From Bradyrhizobium uaiense (GTDB lineage: Bacteria > Pseudomonadota > Alphaproteobacteria > Rhizobiales > Xanthobacteraceae), in NCBI RefSeq assembly GCF_010811875.1, contig NZ_VKHP01000026.1:1-54783 (forward strand): DNA of 54,783 bases. Reading direction: 5' to 3'. How positions within the stretch are numbered: position 1 is the first letter of the stretch; the number at the start of each line of letters is the position of its first letter. The notes beneath the pieces are model-generated. The model was given only the letters and a program-made list of their open reading frames with translations. It had not been told where the DNA came from and ran no database searches. A program made the translations under genes and the position numbers. Shown in pieces: positions 25,461-34,977 of the stretch.

Positions 25461-27053
25461 TCAGCGGGTCGCAACGACGCCGTCGCTGCGAGGATCGCTG
25501 GCCCCTTCCATCAGGCCGTCCGGATGCCAGACGATCGCGCCGGCGTGTCCCATGAATTCCTCGAACGGGCCGGCCACCTGAATGTCGTGGCCGAGTGCGC
25601 GTAGCCGATCGATGATCGCGGGATCGAAACGGGATTCGATCTTCAGGTTGTTATTTTCCTCGCCCCAGGTGCGACCGAGCAGCCAGCGGGGCGCCGTGAT
25701 CGCGGACTGCAGCTCCTGGCCGTGCATTGCGTAACGGCTGAAGATGGTGGCCTGGGTCTGCGGCTGCCCCTCTCCGCCCATGGTGCCATAGGAGATCAGC
25801 CGCCCGTCGCTGAGCTCGGCCATCGCCGGTTGGATCGTGTGGAACGGCAGGCGTCCCGGATCCAACCTGTTGGTATCGGTCTCGCCGAGGCTGAAGCTGG
25901 TCCCGCGATTTTGCCAGGTGACTCCGCTCTCGGGGAGGATGACGCCCGAGCCGAACTCCCAGTAGACGCTTTGAATGAAGCTGACGCTGAGCCCGCTGCG
26001 ATCGGTCGCAGCGAGCCACACCGTGTCGCCCTGCTTGGACGGATCTGGCCACGGCGCGGCTCGGCAGTTTGATACTCTCTCGTGAAGCGCGGCCAGCGAC
26101 TCCTCAGACAGGAACTCGGCGGCCGGACGCTTCATGTAGTCCGGATCGGTGACGTAGCCGTTACGAATGCGGAACGCAGCTTTCGTGCACTCGACGAGCC
26201 TGTGCAGATGATCGACACCATCGGCCGCATCAGCCATGCGCCGGGCATAGAGCGCAAGGATCAAGAGCGAGGCCAGCCCCTGCGTCGGCGGCGGCATGTT
26301 GAAGATCTTGTGTCCGGACACCTCGACCGAGAGCGGCGTCACCAGCGATGCCTGATGCCGCTCCAGATCAGCCAGCCGTAGCGGGCTCCCGACCCGCTCG
26401 AGGTCGGCCGCCATCGAGCGCGCCAGTTCGCCGCGATAGAAGTCAGCCAGGCCGGCCCTGGCCAGTCGCCGCAACGTCTCGGCGACACGCGGCTGCCGGA
26501 ACCGCGCGCCGACCGCGAGCGGGCTGCCTTGCGGCAGATAGACCTCGGCATAGCCGGGCACGTTCTCGAGTTCATGCCGCTTCTTGCCGATGTTCTCATG
26601 CAACGTGCCGGTGACGGCGACGCCTTCCTCGGCATGCCCGATTGCAGGCTCGAGCAGCCGCGCCAGCGGCAACCGACCGCCATGACGATCGCGGCTGAGT
26701 TCATAGGCCTTCTGCCAACCGTCGACGGTGCCGGCGACGGTGAGCGCCGCCAGCGGGCCGCGGCCTGGAATGCTGCTGCAGCCACGTTCGCGATACCAGG
26801 CGCGGTCGGCGGCCATCGCTGAGCGCCCGCAAGCCTGAATCCCGACCGGCATCGAACCGGCGCGGCCGACGAGCCAGAAGCTGTCGCCACCGAGGCCGTT
26901 CATATGGGGATAGACCACGGCGATCGTCGCTGCCGCGGCGATCATGGCCTCAATGGCATTGCCACCTTCCGACAACACGCCGAGTCCAGCCTGCGCCGCG
27001 AGGTGGTGCGGCGCGGTCACCATGCCGCCATAGCTTCGTTTTGTCTGCAACAT
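25461..27053 (-). CDS. Gamma-glutamyltransferase-family (Ntn-hydrolase) enzyme
   Basis: A 530-residue member of the gamma-glutamyltranspeptidase family, N-terminal-nucleophile hydrolases that self-cleave at an internal Thr. The probable nucleophile is T344 in QGDTVWLAATD. Family blocks are GMVTAPHHLAAQAGL at the N-terminus, VYPHMNGLGGDSFW, and SYGTMGGEGQPQTQ near the C-terminus. No signal peptide is visible, so unlike classical Ggt it is probably cytoplasmic. Cytoplasmic relatives in catabolic clusters cleave amide bonds of diverse compounds. It lies 145 bp downstream of glxR but has its own promoter motif (27078-27105) shared with the fdrA operon. The substrate is unknown. Confidence 0.88.
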   Translation of the reverse strand: MLQTKRSYGGMVTAPHHLAAQAGLGVLSEGGNAIEAMIAAAATIAVVYPHMNGLGGDSFWLVGRAGSMPVGIQACGRSAMAADRAWYRERGCSSIPGRGPLAALTVAGTVDGWQKAYELSRDRHGGRLPLARLLEPAIGHAEEGVAVTGTLHENIGKKRHELENVPGYAEVYLPQGSPLAVGARFRQPRVAETLRRLARAGLADFYRGELARSMAADLERVGSPLRLADLERHQASLVTPLSVEVSGHKIFNMPPPTQGLASLLILALYARRMADAADGVDHLHRLVECTKAAFRIRNGYVTDPDYMKRPAAEFLSEESLAALHERVSNCRAAPWPDPSKQGDTVWLAATDRSGLSVSFIQSVYWEFGSGVILPESGVTWQNRGTSFSLGETDTNRLDPGRLPFHTIQPAMAELSDGRLISYGTMGGEGQPQTQATIFSRYAMHGQELQSAITAPRWLLGRTWGEENNNLKIESRFDPAIIDRLRALGHDIQVAGPFEEFMGHAGAIVWHPDGLMEGASDPRSDGVVATR

Positions 27054-27077
27054 CAGCTCTTCTCCAAGCCCGGTATG

Positions 27078-27105
27078 TAATAATATTTTTACTTACCGTG
27101 TCAAG
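27078..27105 (-). promoter_or_regulatory. Promoter/operator motif before the gamma-glutamyltransferase gene
   Basis: On the minus strand, CTTGAC-N3-GTAAGTA-N6-TTATTA ends about 25 bp before the ATG at 27053. TTGACA is a consensus -35. Flanking GTAA and TTAC give weak dyad symmetry. The layout matches 17241-17267 apart from one extra base in the spacer. Confidence 0.5.
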
Positions 27106-27198
27106 GAGCCAGCGATCCCTCTTGGGGATTTGGGCGCCGGGCCTCGATATCGTCGCCAAGGCCGGCCGAAGTCCGGCATCACGAATGTTGCATGAATC

Positions 27199-28086
27199 TC
27201 AGGCAGAAGCGACCTCGTGGCCAGCCATCACTTCCAGCGCTCTCAGAATTGCCGAATGGTCCCAGGCTTTGCCACCGAGGGCGGTACAGGAATTGAACAG
27301 CTGCTGGGCTGCGGCGGTGCCAGGCAGCGACAGCCCGAGTGCCCGCGCGCCCTCCAGCGCCAGGTTGAGGTCCTTCTGATGCAGCTCGATGCGAAAGCCC
27401 GGATCGAAATTGCGCTTCAGCATGCGATCGCCGTGCACTTCGAGGATCCGGGACGACGCAAAGCCGCCCATCAACGCCTGCCGCACCAGCGCCGGATTGG
27501 CGCCCGCCTTCGAGGCGAACAGCAAGGCCTCGCTCACCGCCTCGATGGTCAGCGCCACGATGATCTGGTTCGCAACCTTGGTGGTCTGGCCGTCGCCGTT
27601 GCCGCCGACATGCGTGACATTCTTGCCCATCGTTTCAAACAGCGGCTTCATCGCGTTGAACGCCCGCTCCCGCCCGCCGACCATGATGGTCAGGCTGGCC
27701 GCCTTTGCGCCAACCTCGCCGCCGGAAACCGGCGCATCGAGATAGTCGGCCCCGAGCGCGTCGATCTTCCGTGCAAACTCCTTCGTTGCCAGCGGCGAGA
27801 TCGAGCTCATATCCGCCACGATCATGCCTTTGGAGACCCCCTCCGCGACGCCGTTCTTACCGAACAGCACGGCTTCCACATGCGGCGTATCCGGCACCAT
27901 GATGATGACCGCGTCCGCTTCCTGCGCGACCTGCCGGCCGGACTCGCAAGCGATGGCACCGGCTGCAATCAGCTCCGGCGGAAGTGGCGCAACGTCGTGC
28001 AGGAACAGGCGATAGCCGGCAGCCAGGAGATGGCCGGCCATCGGACGTCCCATGGTGCCGAGCCCGATGAATCCGATGTCTTTCAT
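27199..28086 (-). CDS. glxR: 2-hydroxy-3-oxopropionate (tartronate semialdehyde) reductase
   Basis: A 295-residue beta-hydroxyacid dehydrogenase of normal length. It would reduce tartronate semialdehyde to D-glycerate with NAD(P)H. The N-terminal dinucleotide site is GFIGLGTMGRPMA. The substrate stretch is DAPVSGGEVGAKAASL, and the catalytic Lys lies in GDGQTTKVANQI. The name rests on context: it lies 24 bp after hyi and beyond gcl, the exact gcl-hyi-glxR order of the E. coli glyoxylate operon. From sequence alone other hydroxyacid dehydrogenases (for example 3-hydroxyisobutyrate) would be possible. Confidence 0.9.
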   Translation of the reverse strand: MKDIGFIGLGTMGRPMAGHLLAAGYRLFLHDVAPLPPELIAAGAIACESGRQVAQEADAVIIMVPDTPHVEAVLFGKNGVAEGVSKGMIVADMSSISPLATKEFARKIDALGADYLDAPVSGGEVGAKAASLTIMVGGRERAFNAMKPLFETMGKNVTHVGGNGDGQTTKVANQIIVALTIEAVSEALLFASKAGANPALVRQALMGGFASSRILEVHGDRMLKRNFDPGFRIELHQKDLNLALEGARALGLSLPGTAAAQQLFNSCTALGGKAWDHSAILRALEVMAGHEVASA

Positions 28087-28110
28087 GTGACGATGCTCCT
28101 GTCAGCTTGA

Positions 28111-28896
<786 letters not shown>

Positions 28897-28934
28897 GGTC
28901 GTATCTCCGCTTCGGGCAGCGCTGGGTGATGTCG

Positions 28935-30722
28935 TCAGGCCGGCAGCAGCGTGCCGGATCGTTGCGCACTCGGGACATCATCAAGCGGAAGATCGAGCAC
29001 CTCCTCGAATTCGACGATGTTGTCGATCTCCGTTCCCATCGCGATGTTGGTGACCCGTTCGAGAATGAACTCCACCACTACGGGCACCCGATGCTTGGCC
29101 ATCAGCTCGCGCGCGGTCGCGAACGCGGCTTGTGCGTCGTTCGGATCCGTCACACGGATCGCCTTGCATCCGAGCCCCTCTGCGACGGTCACGTGGTCGA
29201 CGCCATAACCACCGATCTCGGGTGCGTTGATGTTCTCGAACGAGAGCTGGACGTGATAATCCATATCGAAGCCGCGCTGCGCTTGCCGGATCAGCCCGAG
29301 ATATGAGTTGTTCACGACGACGTGGATGTAGGGCAGATTGAACTGCGCCCCGACCGCAAGCTCCTCGATCAGGAACTGGAAGTCGTAGTCACCCGACAGC
29401 GCGACGATCTCGCGGTCGGGATCGGCGGCGCGCACGCCGAGCGCAGCCGGCAGGGTCCAGCCGAGCGGACCGGCCTGCCCGGCGTTGATCCAGTTGCGCG
29501 GGCGATAGACGTTGAGGAACTGAGCACCCGCGATCTGCGACAATCCGATCACGGTCACGTAGCAGGTGTCGCGGTTGAACGCCTTGTTCATTTCCTCGTA
29601 GACGCGCTGCGGCTTGATCGGGATGTTGTCGAAGTGGCTCTTGCGCAGCATCGAACGCTTGCGGTCGCGACAGGCGGCAGGCCACGCCTGCCGATCACGC
29701 AGCTTCCCCGATTTCCGCCACTCCTTTGCCACGCTTACGAACAGCTCCAGCGCGGCCTTCGCATCCGACACGATACCGAGGTCCGGATTGAAAACCCGCC
29801 CGATCTGCGTCGGCTCGATGTCGACATGGACGAATTTGCGGCCCTTGGTGTAGGTCTCGATCGAACCGGTATGCCGGTTGGCCCAGCGGTTGCCGATGCC
29901 CAGCACGAAATCGGATTCGAGCATCGTGGCGTTGGCGTAACGGTGGCTGGTCTGCAAGCCGACCATGCCGGCCATCAGCGCGTGATCATCGGGAATGGCG
30001 CCCCACGCCATCAGCGTCGGGACGACCGGAACGTTGACCACTTCGGCGAAGGCGACCAGGAGCTCGGATGCATCGGCGTTGATCACGCCGCCGCCGGCCA
30101 CGATCAGCGGCCGTTCGGCGGCATTGAGCATCTCGAGCGCCTTCTCGACCTGCTTGCGGGTCGCCGTCGGCTTGTAGACCGGCAGCGGCGAATAGGTCTC
30201 GTCGTCGAACTCGATCTCGGCCAGTTGCACGTCGAGCGGAAGATCGATCAGCACCGGTCCCGGCCGCCCCGACCGCATGATGTGAAAAGCCTGGCTGAAC
30301 ACGCGCGGCACCAGCGCCGGCTCGCGCACGGTGACCGCCCATTTCGTTACCGGTTTGGCGATCGCCTCGATGTCGACCGCCTGGAAATCTTCCTTGTAGA
30401 GCCGCGCCCGCGGCGCCTGACCGGTGATGCAGAGGATCGGAATCGAATCCGCAATTGCCGAGTAGAGGCCGGTGATCATATCGGTTCCAGCGGGGCCCGA
30501 TGTGCCGATGCAAACGCCGATATTGCCGGCTTTCGCCCTGGTATAGCCTTCCGCCATGTGCGAGGCACCTTCGACGTGCCGCGCCAGAACATGCCGGATC
30601 GAGCCGTTGCGTTTCAGTGCGGAGTAAAGCGGATTGATCGCGGCGCCGGGAACGCCAAAAGCGCAAGTGATCCCCTCGCGTTCCAGTATGCGCACTGCCG
30701 CATCTATCGCTCGCATCTTCAT
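28935..30722 (-). CDS. gcl: Glyoxylate carboligase (tartronate-semialdehyde synthase)
   Basis: A 595-residue thiamine-diphosphate enzyme that joins two glyoxylates to tartronate semialdehyde and CO2. The conserved Glu of other family members is replaced by Val (V50 in [14 protein letters not shown]), which is the hallmark of glyoxylate carboligase. Other landmarks are [31 protein letters not shown] and the ThDP-binding GDYDFQF...NNSYLG region. The start ATG at 30722 has GGGA seven bases upstream, located inside a perfect inverted repeat (30723-30768); ATG at 30716 is an alternative. It heads the gcl-hyi-glxR unit and follows the IclR gene by 191 bp. It recovers glyoxylate from ureide or purine breakdown as C3. 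Confidence 0.96.
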   Translation of the reverse strand: MKMRAIDAAVRILEREGITCAFGVPGAAINPLYSALKRNGSIRHVLARHVEGASHMAEGYTRAKAGNIGVCIGTSGPAGTDMITGLYSAIADSIPILCITGQAPRARLYKEDFQAVDIEAIAKPVTKWAVTVREPALVPRVFSQAFHIMRSGRPGPVLIDLPLDVQLAEIEFDDETYSPLPVYKPTATRKQVEKALEMLNAAERPLIVAGGGVINADASELLVAFAEVVNVPVVPTLMAWGAIPDDHALMAGMVGLQTSHRYANATMLESDFVLGIGNRWANRHTGSIETYTKGRKFVHVDIEPTQIGRVFNPDLGIVSDAKAALELFVSVAKEWRKSGKLRDRQAWPAACRDRKRSMLRKSHFDNIPIKPQRVYEEMNKAFNRDTCYVTVIGLSQIAGAQFLNVYRPRNWINAGQAGPLGWTLPAALGVRAADPDREIVALSGDYDFQFLIEELAVGAQFNLPYIHVVVNNSYLGLIRQAQRGFDMDYHVQLSFENINAPEIGGYGVDHVTVAEGLGCKAIRVTDPNDAQAAFATARELMAKHRVPVVVEFILERVTNIAMGTEIDNIVEFEEVLDLPLDDVPSAQRSGTLLPA

Positions 30723-30768
30723 CTGATGATCCCGCTTGGCTATGAGTTGGCCTGACTGGGATCATCAG
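30723..30768 (-). promoter_or_regulatory. Perfect 11-bp inverted repeat over the gcl ribosome-binding site
   Basis: CTGATGATCCC and GGGATCATCAG are perfect complements 24 bases apart. The arm next to gcl ends at its ATG and contains the GGGA that would serve as ribosome site. As RNA the hairpin would hide that site; as DNA it could be a repressor operator. A further partial ATCAT repeat follows near 30775. Confidence 0.6.
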
Positions 30769-30913
30769 GCCCGCGATCATCGATCTCAACGCAATCGATC
30801 AGATTTTCCGCGCTGTGGCAGCGCTGGCGATTTCTTGCGTGTCTCCAAGTGATTAGTGCCCACGAAAGCGTGGAAACCGGCAACGACGAGAACAGCAGCA
30901 GGCGTTGCGCCTG

Positions 30914-31756
30914 CTACGGTTGCGTGCGGCTGCTGCCGCGAAGCTCTGCCGAAAGCTCGGCTGCGATCTGGTGCACGATGGCGCCGATCTCCGGCAAGCG
31001 ACCATCCGTCAGACGATCCGCCATCCCCGATACCGACACCGCGGCGAACGGCTCGCTGCAATCGTTGAAGACGACCGCCGCCACGCAGCGCAGGCCGAGC
31101 CGCGCCTCTTCATCGTCCACCGCATAGCCTTGGCGTCGCACGGTCTCCAATTCCCTGAACAACTCGCCCGGCCGAATGATCGACTTCTCCGTCAGGCGCG
31201 GCATGCCGCGACGGCGGATAATCGCATTGATGTCGTCATCGGAATACGCGGCCAGCACCGCCTTCCCCACGCCCGAGGCGATCAACGCGACGCGTCCGCC
31301 GACCTTGGTCAGCGAACGCATGATCTCCCGGCTTTCGATGCGGGATACGACGATGATGGAATCGTCATCGACCACCGCCAGATTGGCCGTTTCCCTGGTC
31401 TGGTCGCGCAGCTTGCGCAGATACGGCAACGCCCGCGCGGAAAAATTGCGCCGGCGCATGAAGGTCGAACCGACCACGAAGCTTTGCGCGCCGATGTGCC
31501 ATTTGGACTCCTCGCGGTCGAACTGCACGAACCTGCGGTTCTCCAGCGTCGTCAGCAACCGATGAGCCGTCGACGGCGGCAGGCCGATGCGGATCGCAAG
31601 ATCTGTCAGCCGATAGCCTTCGTCATCCTCGGCAAGCGCTTCCAGGATTTGCAGCGCGCGATCGACAGATTGAACGCCGCCGTCTCGCGAGTCCTGATCC
31701 GGCTGGGCGCGAGAATCGGGATCGGACGGCTTGCGGCGGATCGGCTCTCTTTTCAT
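30914..31756 (-). CDS. IclR-family regulator, AllR-like
   Basis: A 280-residue IclR-family repressor. The N-terminal winged helix reads SVDRALQILEALAEDDEGY, then LTDLAIRIGLPPSTAHRLLTTLE. The C-terminal effector domain includes ASGVGKAVLAAY and RQGYAVDDEEARLGLRCVAA. In E. coli the IclR-type AllR controls gcl-hyi-glxR and the allantoin genes and senses glyoxylate; an equivalent role here is inferred from its place directly upstream of gcl. A GTG one codon upstream (31759) is an equally usable start. About 30 polar residues precede the winged helix. An inverted repeat at 31819-31837 lies in its promoter region. Confidence 0.9.
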   Translation of the reverse strand: MKREPIRRKPSDPDSRAQPDQDSRDGGVQSVDRALQILEALAEDDEGYRLTDLAIRIGLPPSTAHRLLTTLENRRFVQFDREESKWHIGAQSFVVGSTFMRRRNFSARALPYLRKLRDQTRETANLAVVDDDSIIVVSRIESREIMRSLTKVGGRVALIASGVGKAVLAAYSDDDINAIIRRRGMPRLTEKSIIRPGELFRELETVRRQGYAVDDEEARLGLRCVAAVVFNDCSEPFAAVSVSGMADRLTDGRLPEIGAIVHQIAAELSAELRGSSRTQP

Positions 31757-31794
31757 CACGACCTGACCTAACCGGTTGTGGTTCGGAACGAAAT

Positions 31795-31813
31795 CGCTCG
31801 CCGGAGGCGAGCG
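31795..31813. other. Short perfect hairpin in the IclR leader
   Basis: CGCTCGCC and GGCGAGCG form an 8-bp stem with a 3-base loop, about 40 bp upstream of the IclR gene start. It is compact and GC-rich with no T-tract on either side, so termination is unlikely. Confidence 0.4.
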
Positions 31814-31818
31814 TCAGG

Positions 31819-31837
31819 TTGGCATATGGCATGCCAA
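31819..31837. promoter_or_regulatory. Candidate IclR operator
   Basis: TTGGCATATGGCATGCCAA has perfect 7-bp arms around a 5-bp centre. It sits between the divergent IclR and CBS-protein genes. Size and symmetry suit a dimeric regulator; that the regulator is the adjacent IclR protein is inference. Confidence 0.5.
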
Positions 31838-31983
31838 AAGCCTCTAGAGTCAAGGCGGCGCTGCTCGTGAATGGGTCAGCATTTTTGCCACTTCTCTTGC
31901 AAAATGTTTCGATTCTTTCATTTGACTTCTGGGATAATGTATACCACGATTGGCTTTTAACAACCCAACCGGGAGGACATGCC

Positions 31984-32397
31984 ATGTATGTCGGGGACAT
32001 CCTTCGCACCAACAGTGCGCACGTCGTGACGATCGGCTCGAGCGAAACCGTGAGCATTGCAGCGAACCTGATGTACGCGAGCAATGTCGGCGCACTCGTG
32101 GTCAGGAACGTCTCGCGCAGCGTCGACGCCGCCGTGGTCGGAATGTTTAGCGAGCGCGATGTCGTCGCTGTCATCGCCGAGCGCGGCACCGGTGGTCTTG
32201 CTGCGAAGGTCGGGCAGTTCATTTCGCCGCGGCCGCTGGTGTCCTGCAATTCGCAGGACACGCTCACCGATGTCGAGCGTCTGATGGTTCGTCACGACAT
32301 CCGGCACATCCCCGTCATCGACAACGGCCGGCTCGTCGGCGTCGTGAGCATGCGGGACATCGGCTTTGCGTTGGAGGACGCCGCCTGCGCGGCCTGA
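31984..32397 (+). CDS. CBS-domain pair protein
   Basis: A 137-residue protein made of two CBS domains. Such pairs bind adenosine nucleotides and often act as energy sensors. The first domain has GSSETVSIAANLMYASNVGALVV and the second SQDTLTDVERLMVRHDIRHIPVI, each followed by the VGMFSERD or VGVVSMRD block. The start ATG at 31984 follows GGGAGG with seven bases between. Upstream is an A/T-rich stretch (31895-31960) likely to hold the promoter, though I cannot fix the -35 and -10. It is divergent from the IclR gene and followed by PanE- and FAH-family genes. Confidence 0.9.
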   Translation: MYVGDILRTNSAHVVTIGSSETVSIAANLMYASNVGALVVRNVSRSVDAAVVGMFSERDVVAVIAERGTGGLAAKVGQFISPRPLVSCNSQDTLTDVERLMVRHDIRHIPVIDNGRLVGVVSMRDIGFALEDAACAA

Positions 32398-32483
32398 CGG
32401 ATTTTCCCAAAGCCATTGCCGCGCAGTCCAGTGCAAGCCGCTGCGGCTCGCACTGTGCCCCCAACTCTGCTCGAGAGGATTTC

Positions 32484-33503
32484 ATGAAAATCTGCATCTA
32501 CGGCGCCGGTGCTATCGGCGGCTATCTCGGTGTCGAATTGATGCGAGCAGGCGCCGACGTCAGCCTGGTCGCGCGGGGCGCGCACCTCGCCGCGATGCGG
32601 CAGAACGGCCTGAAGCTCCTGATCGGCGACGAGGAGCGCGTGGTACGTCCCCGCTGCACCGATAACCCCGCCGAACTCGGCGAGCAGGATTTCGTCATCA
32701 TCTGCCTCAAGGCGCATTCGATCACCGGCGTCATCGAGCCGATGCGGCCGCTGCTGGGTGAGCGGACCCGCACCGTCCCCGCCGTCAACGGCATTCCCTA
32801 CTGGTATTTCTACAAGCATGGCGGGCGGCACGAAGGATCGGCGCTCGAGAGCATCGATCCCGGCGGGCGGCAGTGGAGCGAGCTCGATCCTGCGCGCGCC
32901 ATCGGCTGCGTGGTCTATCCCGCCACCGAAATCGAGGCGCCCGGCGTCATCCGCCACGTCTACGGTAACAGCTTCCCGCTCGGCGAGCCCTCCGGCGAGA
33001 TCACGCCTGATGTCGAGCGCCTTTCCGCCCTGTTCGCAGCGGCGGGCATGAAGGCGCCGGTCCACGAACGCATCCGCGACGAGATCTGGCTCAAGCTGTG
33101 GGGCAATGTCTGCTTCAACCCGATCAGCGCCCTCACCCACGCGACCCTCGACGTGATCTGCAGCAATCCCGGCACGCGCGCGCTGTCGAGGGCGATCATG
33201 CTGGAGGCCCAGGCGATCGCGGAAAGCTTTGGCGTCAAGTTTCGGGTCGACGTCGAACGCCGCATCGAGGGCGCACGCAAGGTCGGCGCGCACAAGACCT
33301 CGATGCTGCAGGATCTCGAACGTGGACGCCCCGTCGAGATCGATCCGCTGATCACCGTGGTGCAGGAGATGGGTCGGATGGCCGGAATTGCGACGCCCGC
33401 CCTCGACGCGGTGCTGGCGCTGGTCGCGCAGCGCACCAGACTGGCAGGCCTCTATGACGGGTCGGCCGGTGCCGCCGAAGCACAATCGCTTGCGGTGGCG
33501 TGA
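32484..33503 (+). CDS. Ketopantoate reductase-family (PanE/ApbA) oxidoreductase
   Basis: A 339-residue NADPH-dependent 2-oxoacid reductase of the PanE family. The N-terminal site is IYGAGAIGGYLGVEL, followed by VSLVARG. The C-terminal helical domain carries EIWLKLWGNVCFNPISALT, with the expected catalytic Lys and Asn. It is slightly longer than biosynthetic PanE. Its pairing with an FAH-family hydrolase (stop overlapping start) suggests a catabolic 2-oxo- or hydroxyacid role rather than pantothenate synthesis. This is inference. Confidence 0.88.
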   Translation: MKICIYGAGAIGGYLGVELMRAGADVSLVARGAHLAAMRQNGLKLLIGDEERVVRPRCTDNPAELGEQDFVIICLKAHSITGVIEPMRPLLGERTRTVPAVNGIPYWYFYKHGGRHEGSALESIDPGGRQWSELDPARAIGCVVYPATEIEAPGVIRHVYGNSFPLGEPSGEITPDVERLSALFAAAGMKAPVHERIRDEIWLKLWGNVCFNPISALTHATLDVICSNPGTRALSRAIMLEAQAIAESFGVKFRVDVERRIEGARKVGAHKTSMLQDLERGRPVEIDPLITVVQEMGRMAGIATPALDAVLALVAQRTRLAGLYDGSAGAAEAQSLAVA

Positions 33504-34291
33504 TCCCGATGGCCAATGTGACGCGCTGGGTCCGCTTCCGCCACCGTGCCGAAATCGGCTTCGGGCAACTCACCCCATCCGGCATCTCCGTGTACGCAGG
33601 AGAGATGTTCGGCGACGCACGACCGACCGGAGAAACGCTGGCGCTCGACGCTGTCGAATTGCTCACCCCTACCCAACCGAGCAAGATCATCGCGCTCTGG
33701 AATAATTTTCACGCACTTGCGGCCAAGCTGAAATCGCCTGAGCCGGCCGAACCGTTGTACCTCTTGAAAGCGCCGACCAGCGTGACCGCGCCCGGCGCCG
33801 TCATCAAGCGCCCCCAAGGCTACGACGGCAAGACGACCTACGAAGGCGAGCTCGGCATCGTCATCGGCAAGAGCTGCACCGCCGTCGCGCCCGAACAGGC
33901 CGACGCCTTCATCTTCGGTTATACCTGCACCAACGACGTCACCGCCGCGGACATTCTCAATCGCGATCCGACCTTCCCGCAATGGGCGCGGGCCAAGGGT
34001 TTTGACGGATATGGCCCCTTCGGTCCCGTCATCGCCTCGGGCCTCGATCCCGCAAGCCTCGTGGTGCGCACCATCCTCAACGGCGAGGAGCGCCAGAACT
34101 ACCCGATTGCCGACATGATCTTCAGTGCACAGGTGCTGGTCAGCAAGATTTCACACGACATGACGCTGTTGCCGGGCGACCTCATCTGCTGCGGGACATC
34201 CATCGGCGTCGGGGTGATGAAACAGCCCGTCAATACGGTCACCGTCGCGATCGATGGAATCGGCGAGCTGACCAACGAATTTCGTCAGTAG
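33500..34291 (+). CDS. Fumarylacetoacetate hydrolase-family protein
   Basis: A 263-residue FAH-family enzyme. Members hydrolyse or decarboxylate C-C bonds in oxoacids using Mg or Mn. Metal-site features are YEGELGIVIGK and YTCTNDVTAADI, then DLICCGTSIGVG near the C-terminus. The GTG start at 33500 overlaps the upstream TGA as GTGA; ATG at 33509 is an alternative but lacks a suitably placed ribosome site. It is co-transcribed with the PanE-like reductase. The substrate is unknown; related proteins act on 2-keto-3-deoxy sugar acids or homoprotocatechuate products. Confidence 0.88.
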   Translation: MIPMANVTRWVRFRHRAEIGFGQLTPSGISVYAGEMFGDARPTGETLALDAVELLTPTQPSKIIALWNNFHALAAKLKSPEPAEPLYLLKAPTSVTAPGAVIKRPQGYDGKTTYEGELGIVIGKSCTAVAPEQADAFIFGYTCTNDVTAADILNRDPTFPQWARAKGFDGYGPFGPVIASGLDPASLVVRTILNGEERQNYPIADMIFSAQVLVSKISHDMTLLPGDLICCGTSIGVGVMKQPVNTVTVAIDGIGELTNEFRQ

Positions 34292-34571
34292 ACGGAGTTC
34301 GCGCATAGTTCGGCCAATGATCGGAATCGTCAGCATGGCGGAGACATGGCCCGCGCCGGCCGCCCGCAAATAGTCTTGCGAATTCAACGACTCAACCGAC
34401 ATTCCCGATCGGATTGAGCATCAACGCGTACCCCTGAGTTAGCCGAAACGCACGCGATTGCCCGTTCTGCCCCCGGCGCACAGGGAATAGTGCGTGTATC
34501 GCGCACCGCAACGCGGCCCATTGAGCATTTCCAGACGTCGTGTAGATTGCTCGCGATTGGTGCCGGCAAGG

Positions 34572-34940
34572 ATGACACAAACCATATTCCGTTATTTGGC
34601 TTGGACTTTGATCCTCGGCCTCTTCATCGTCACCGATACATCGCTGGCATTCCGTCCCCACACGTTGATATCGCCGAACATCGATCGTTTTGCGGCGCTG
34701 TTCGTTGTCGGTGCCGTGTTTTCGCTCGCATATCCAAAGCACGTTCTGCCGATCCTGCTTACACTTCTAGCCGTGGTCGTCGGCTTCGAACTGCTTCAAA
34801 GGCTGCTCGCCGGCAGGCATGGATACGTGAAGGACATGTTCGTCAAAGGCATCGGCGCTAGTGCAGGCGTTTTTGCCGCAGTTGCCTTGCGGCGTGCGTT
34901 TTCGGCGATGTCCGGGCGTACCGATCAAGGTAACTCGTGA
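34572..34940 (+). CDS. Small VanZ-like membrane protein
   Basis: A 122-residue protein with four predicted membrane helices: around FRYLAWTLILGLFIV, IDRFAALFVVGAVFSLAY, VLPILLTLLAVVVGFELLQ and the C-terminal GIGASAGVFAAVAL. FELLQ and the charged loop before VKDMFVKGIGA fit VanZ-like proteins common in rhizobia; no function is established. The ribosome site before ATG 34572 is weak, and an in-frame start at 34494 would add a non-membrane leader. It is convergent with dhaK. The 280 bp upstream (34292-34571) holds nothing I recognise. Confidence 0.65.
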   Translation: MTQTIFRYLAWTLILGLFIVTDTSLAFRPHTLISPNIDRFAALFVVGAVFSLAYPKHVLPILLTLLAVVVGFELLQRLLAGRHGYVKDMFVKGIGASAGVFAAVALRRAFSAMSGRTDQGNS

Positions 34941-34977
34941 CGACCTGCGCCGCCTTGCCTCGCGCTCGCGGCAGCGA

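Noticed and set aside
29322..30755. Plus-strand open frame of about 477 codons over gcl
   Set aside because: The minus strand encodes an intact glyoxylate carboligase; the plus frame is a compositional shadow.
32484..33503. PanE-like gene as the pantothenate biosynthesis enzyme
   Set aside because: It is longer than biosynthetic PanE and co-transcribed with an FAH-family hydrolase, without panB or panC. A catabolic reductase is more likely, so no panE symbol was given.
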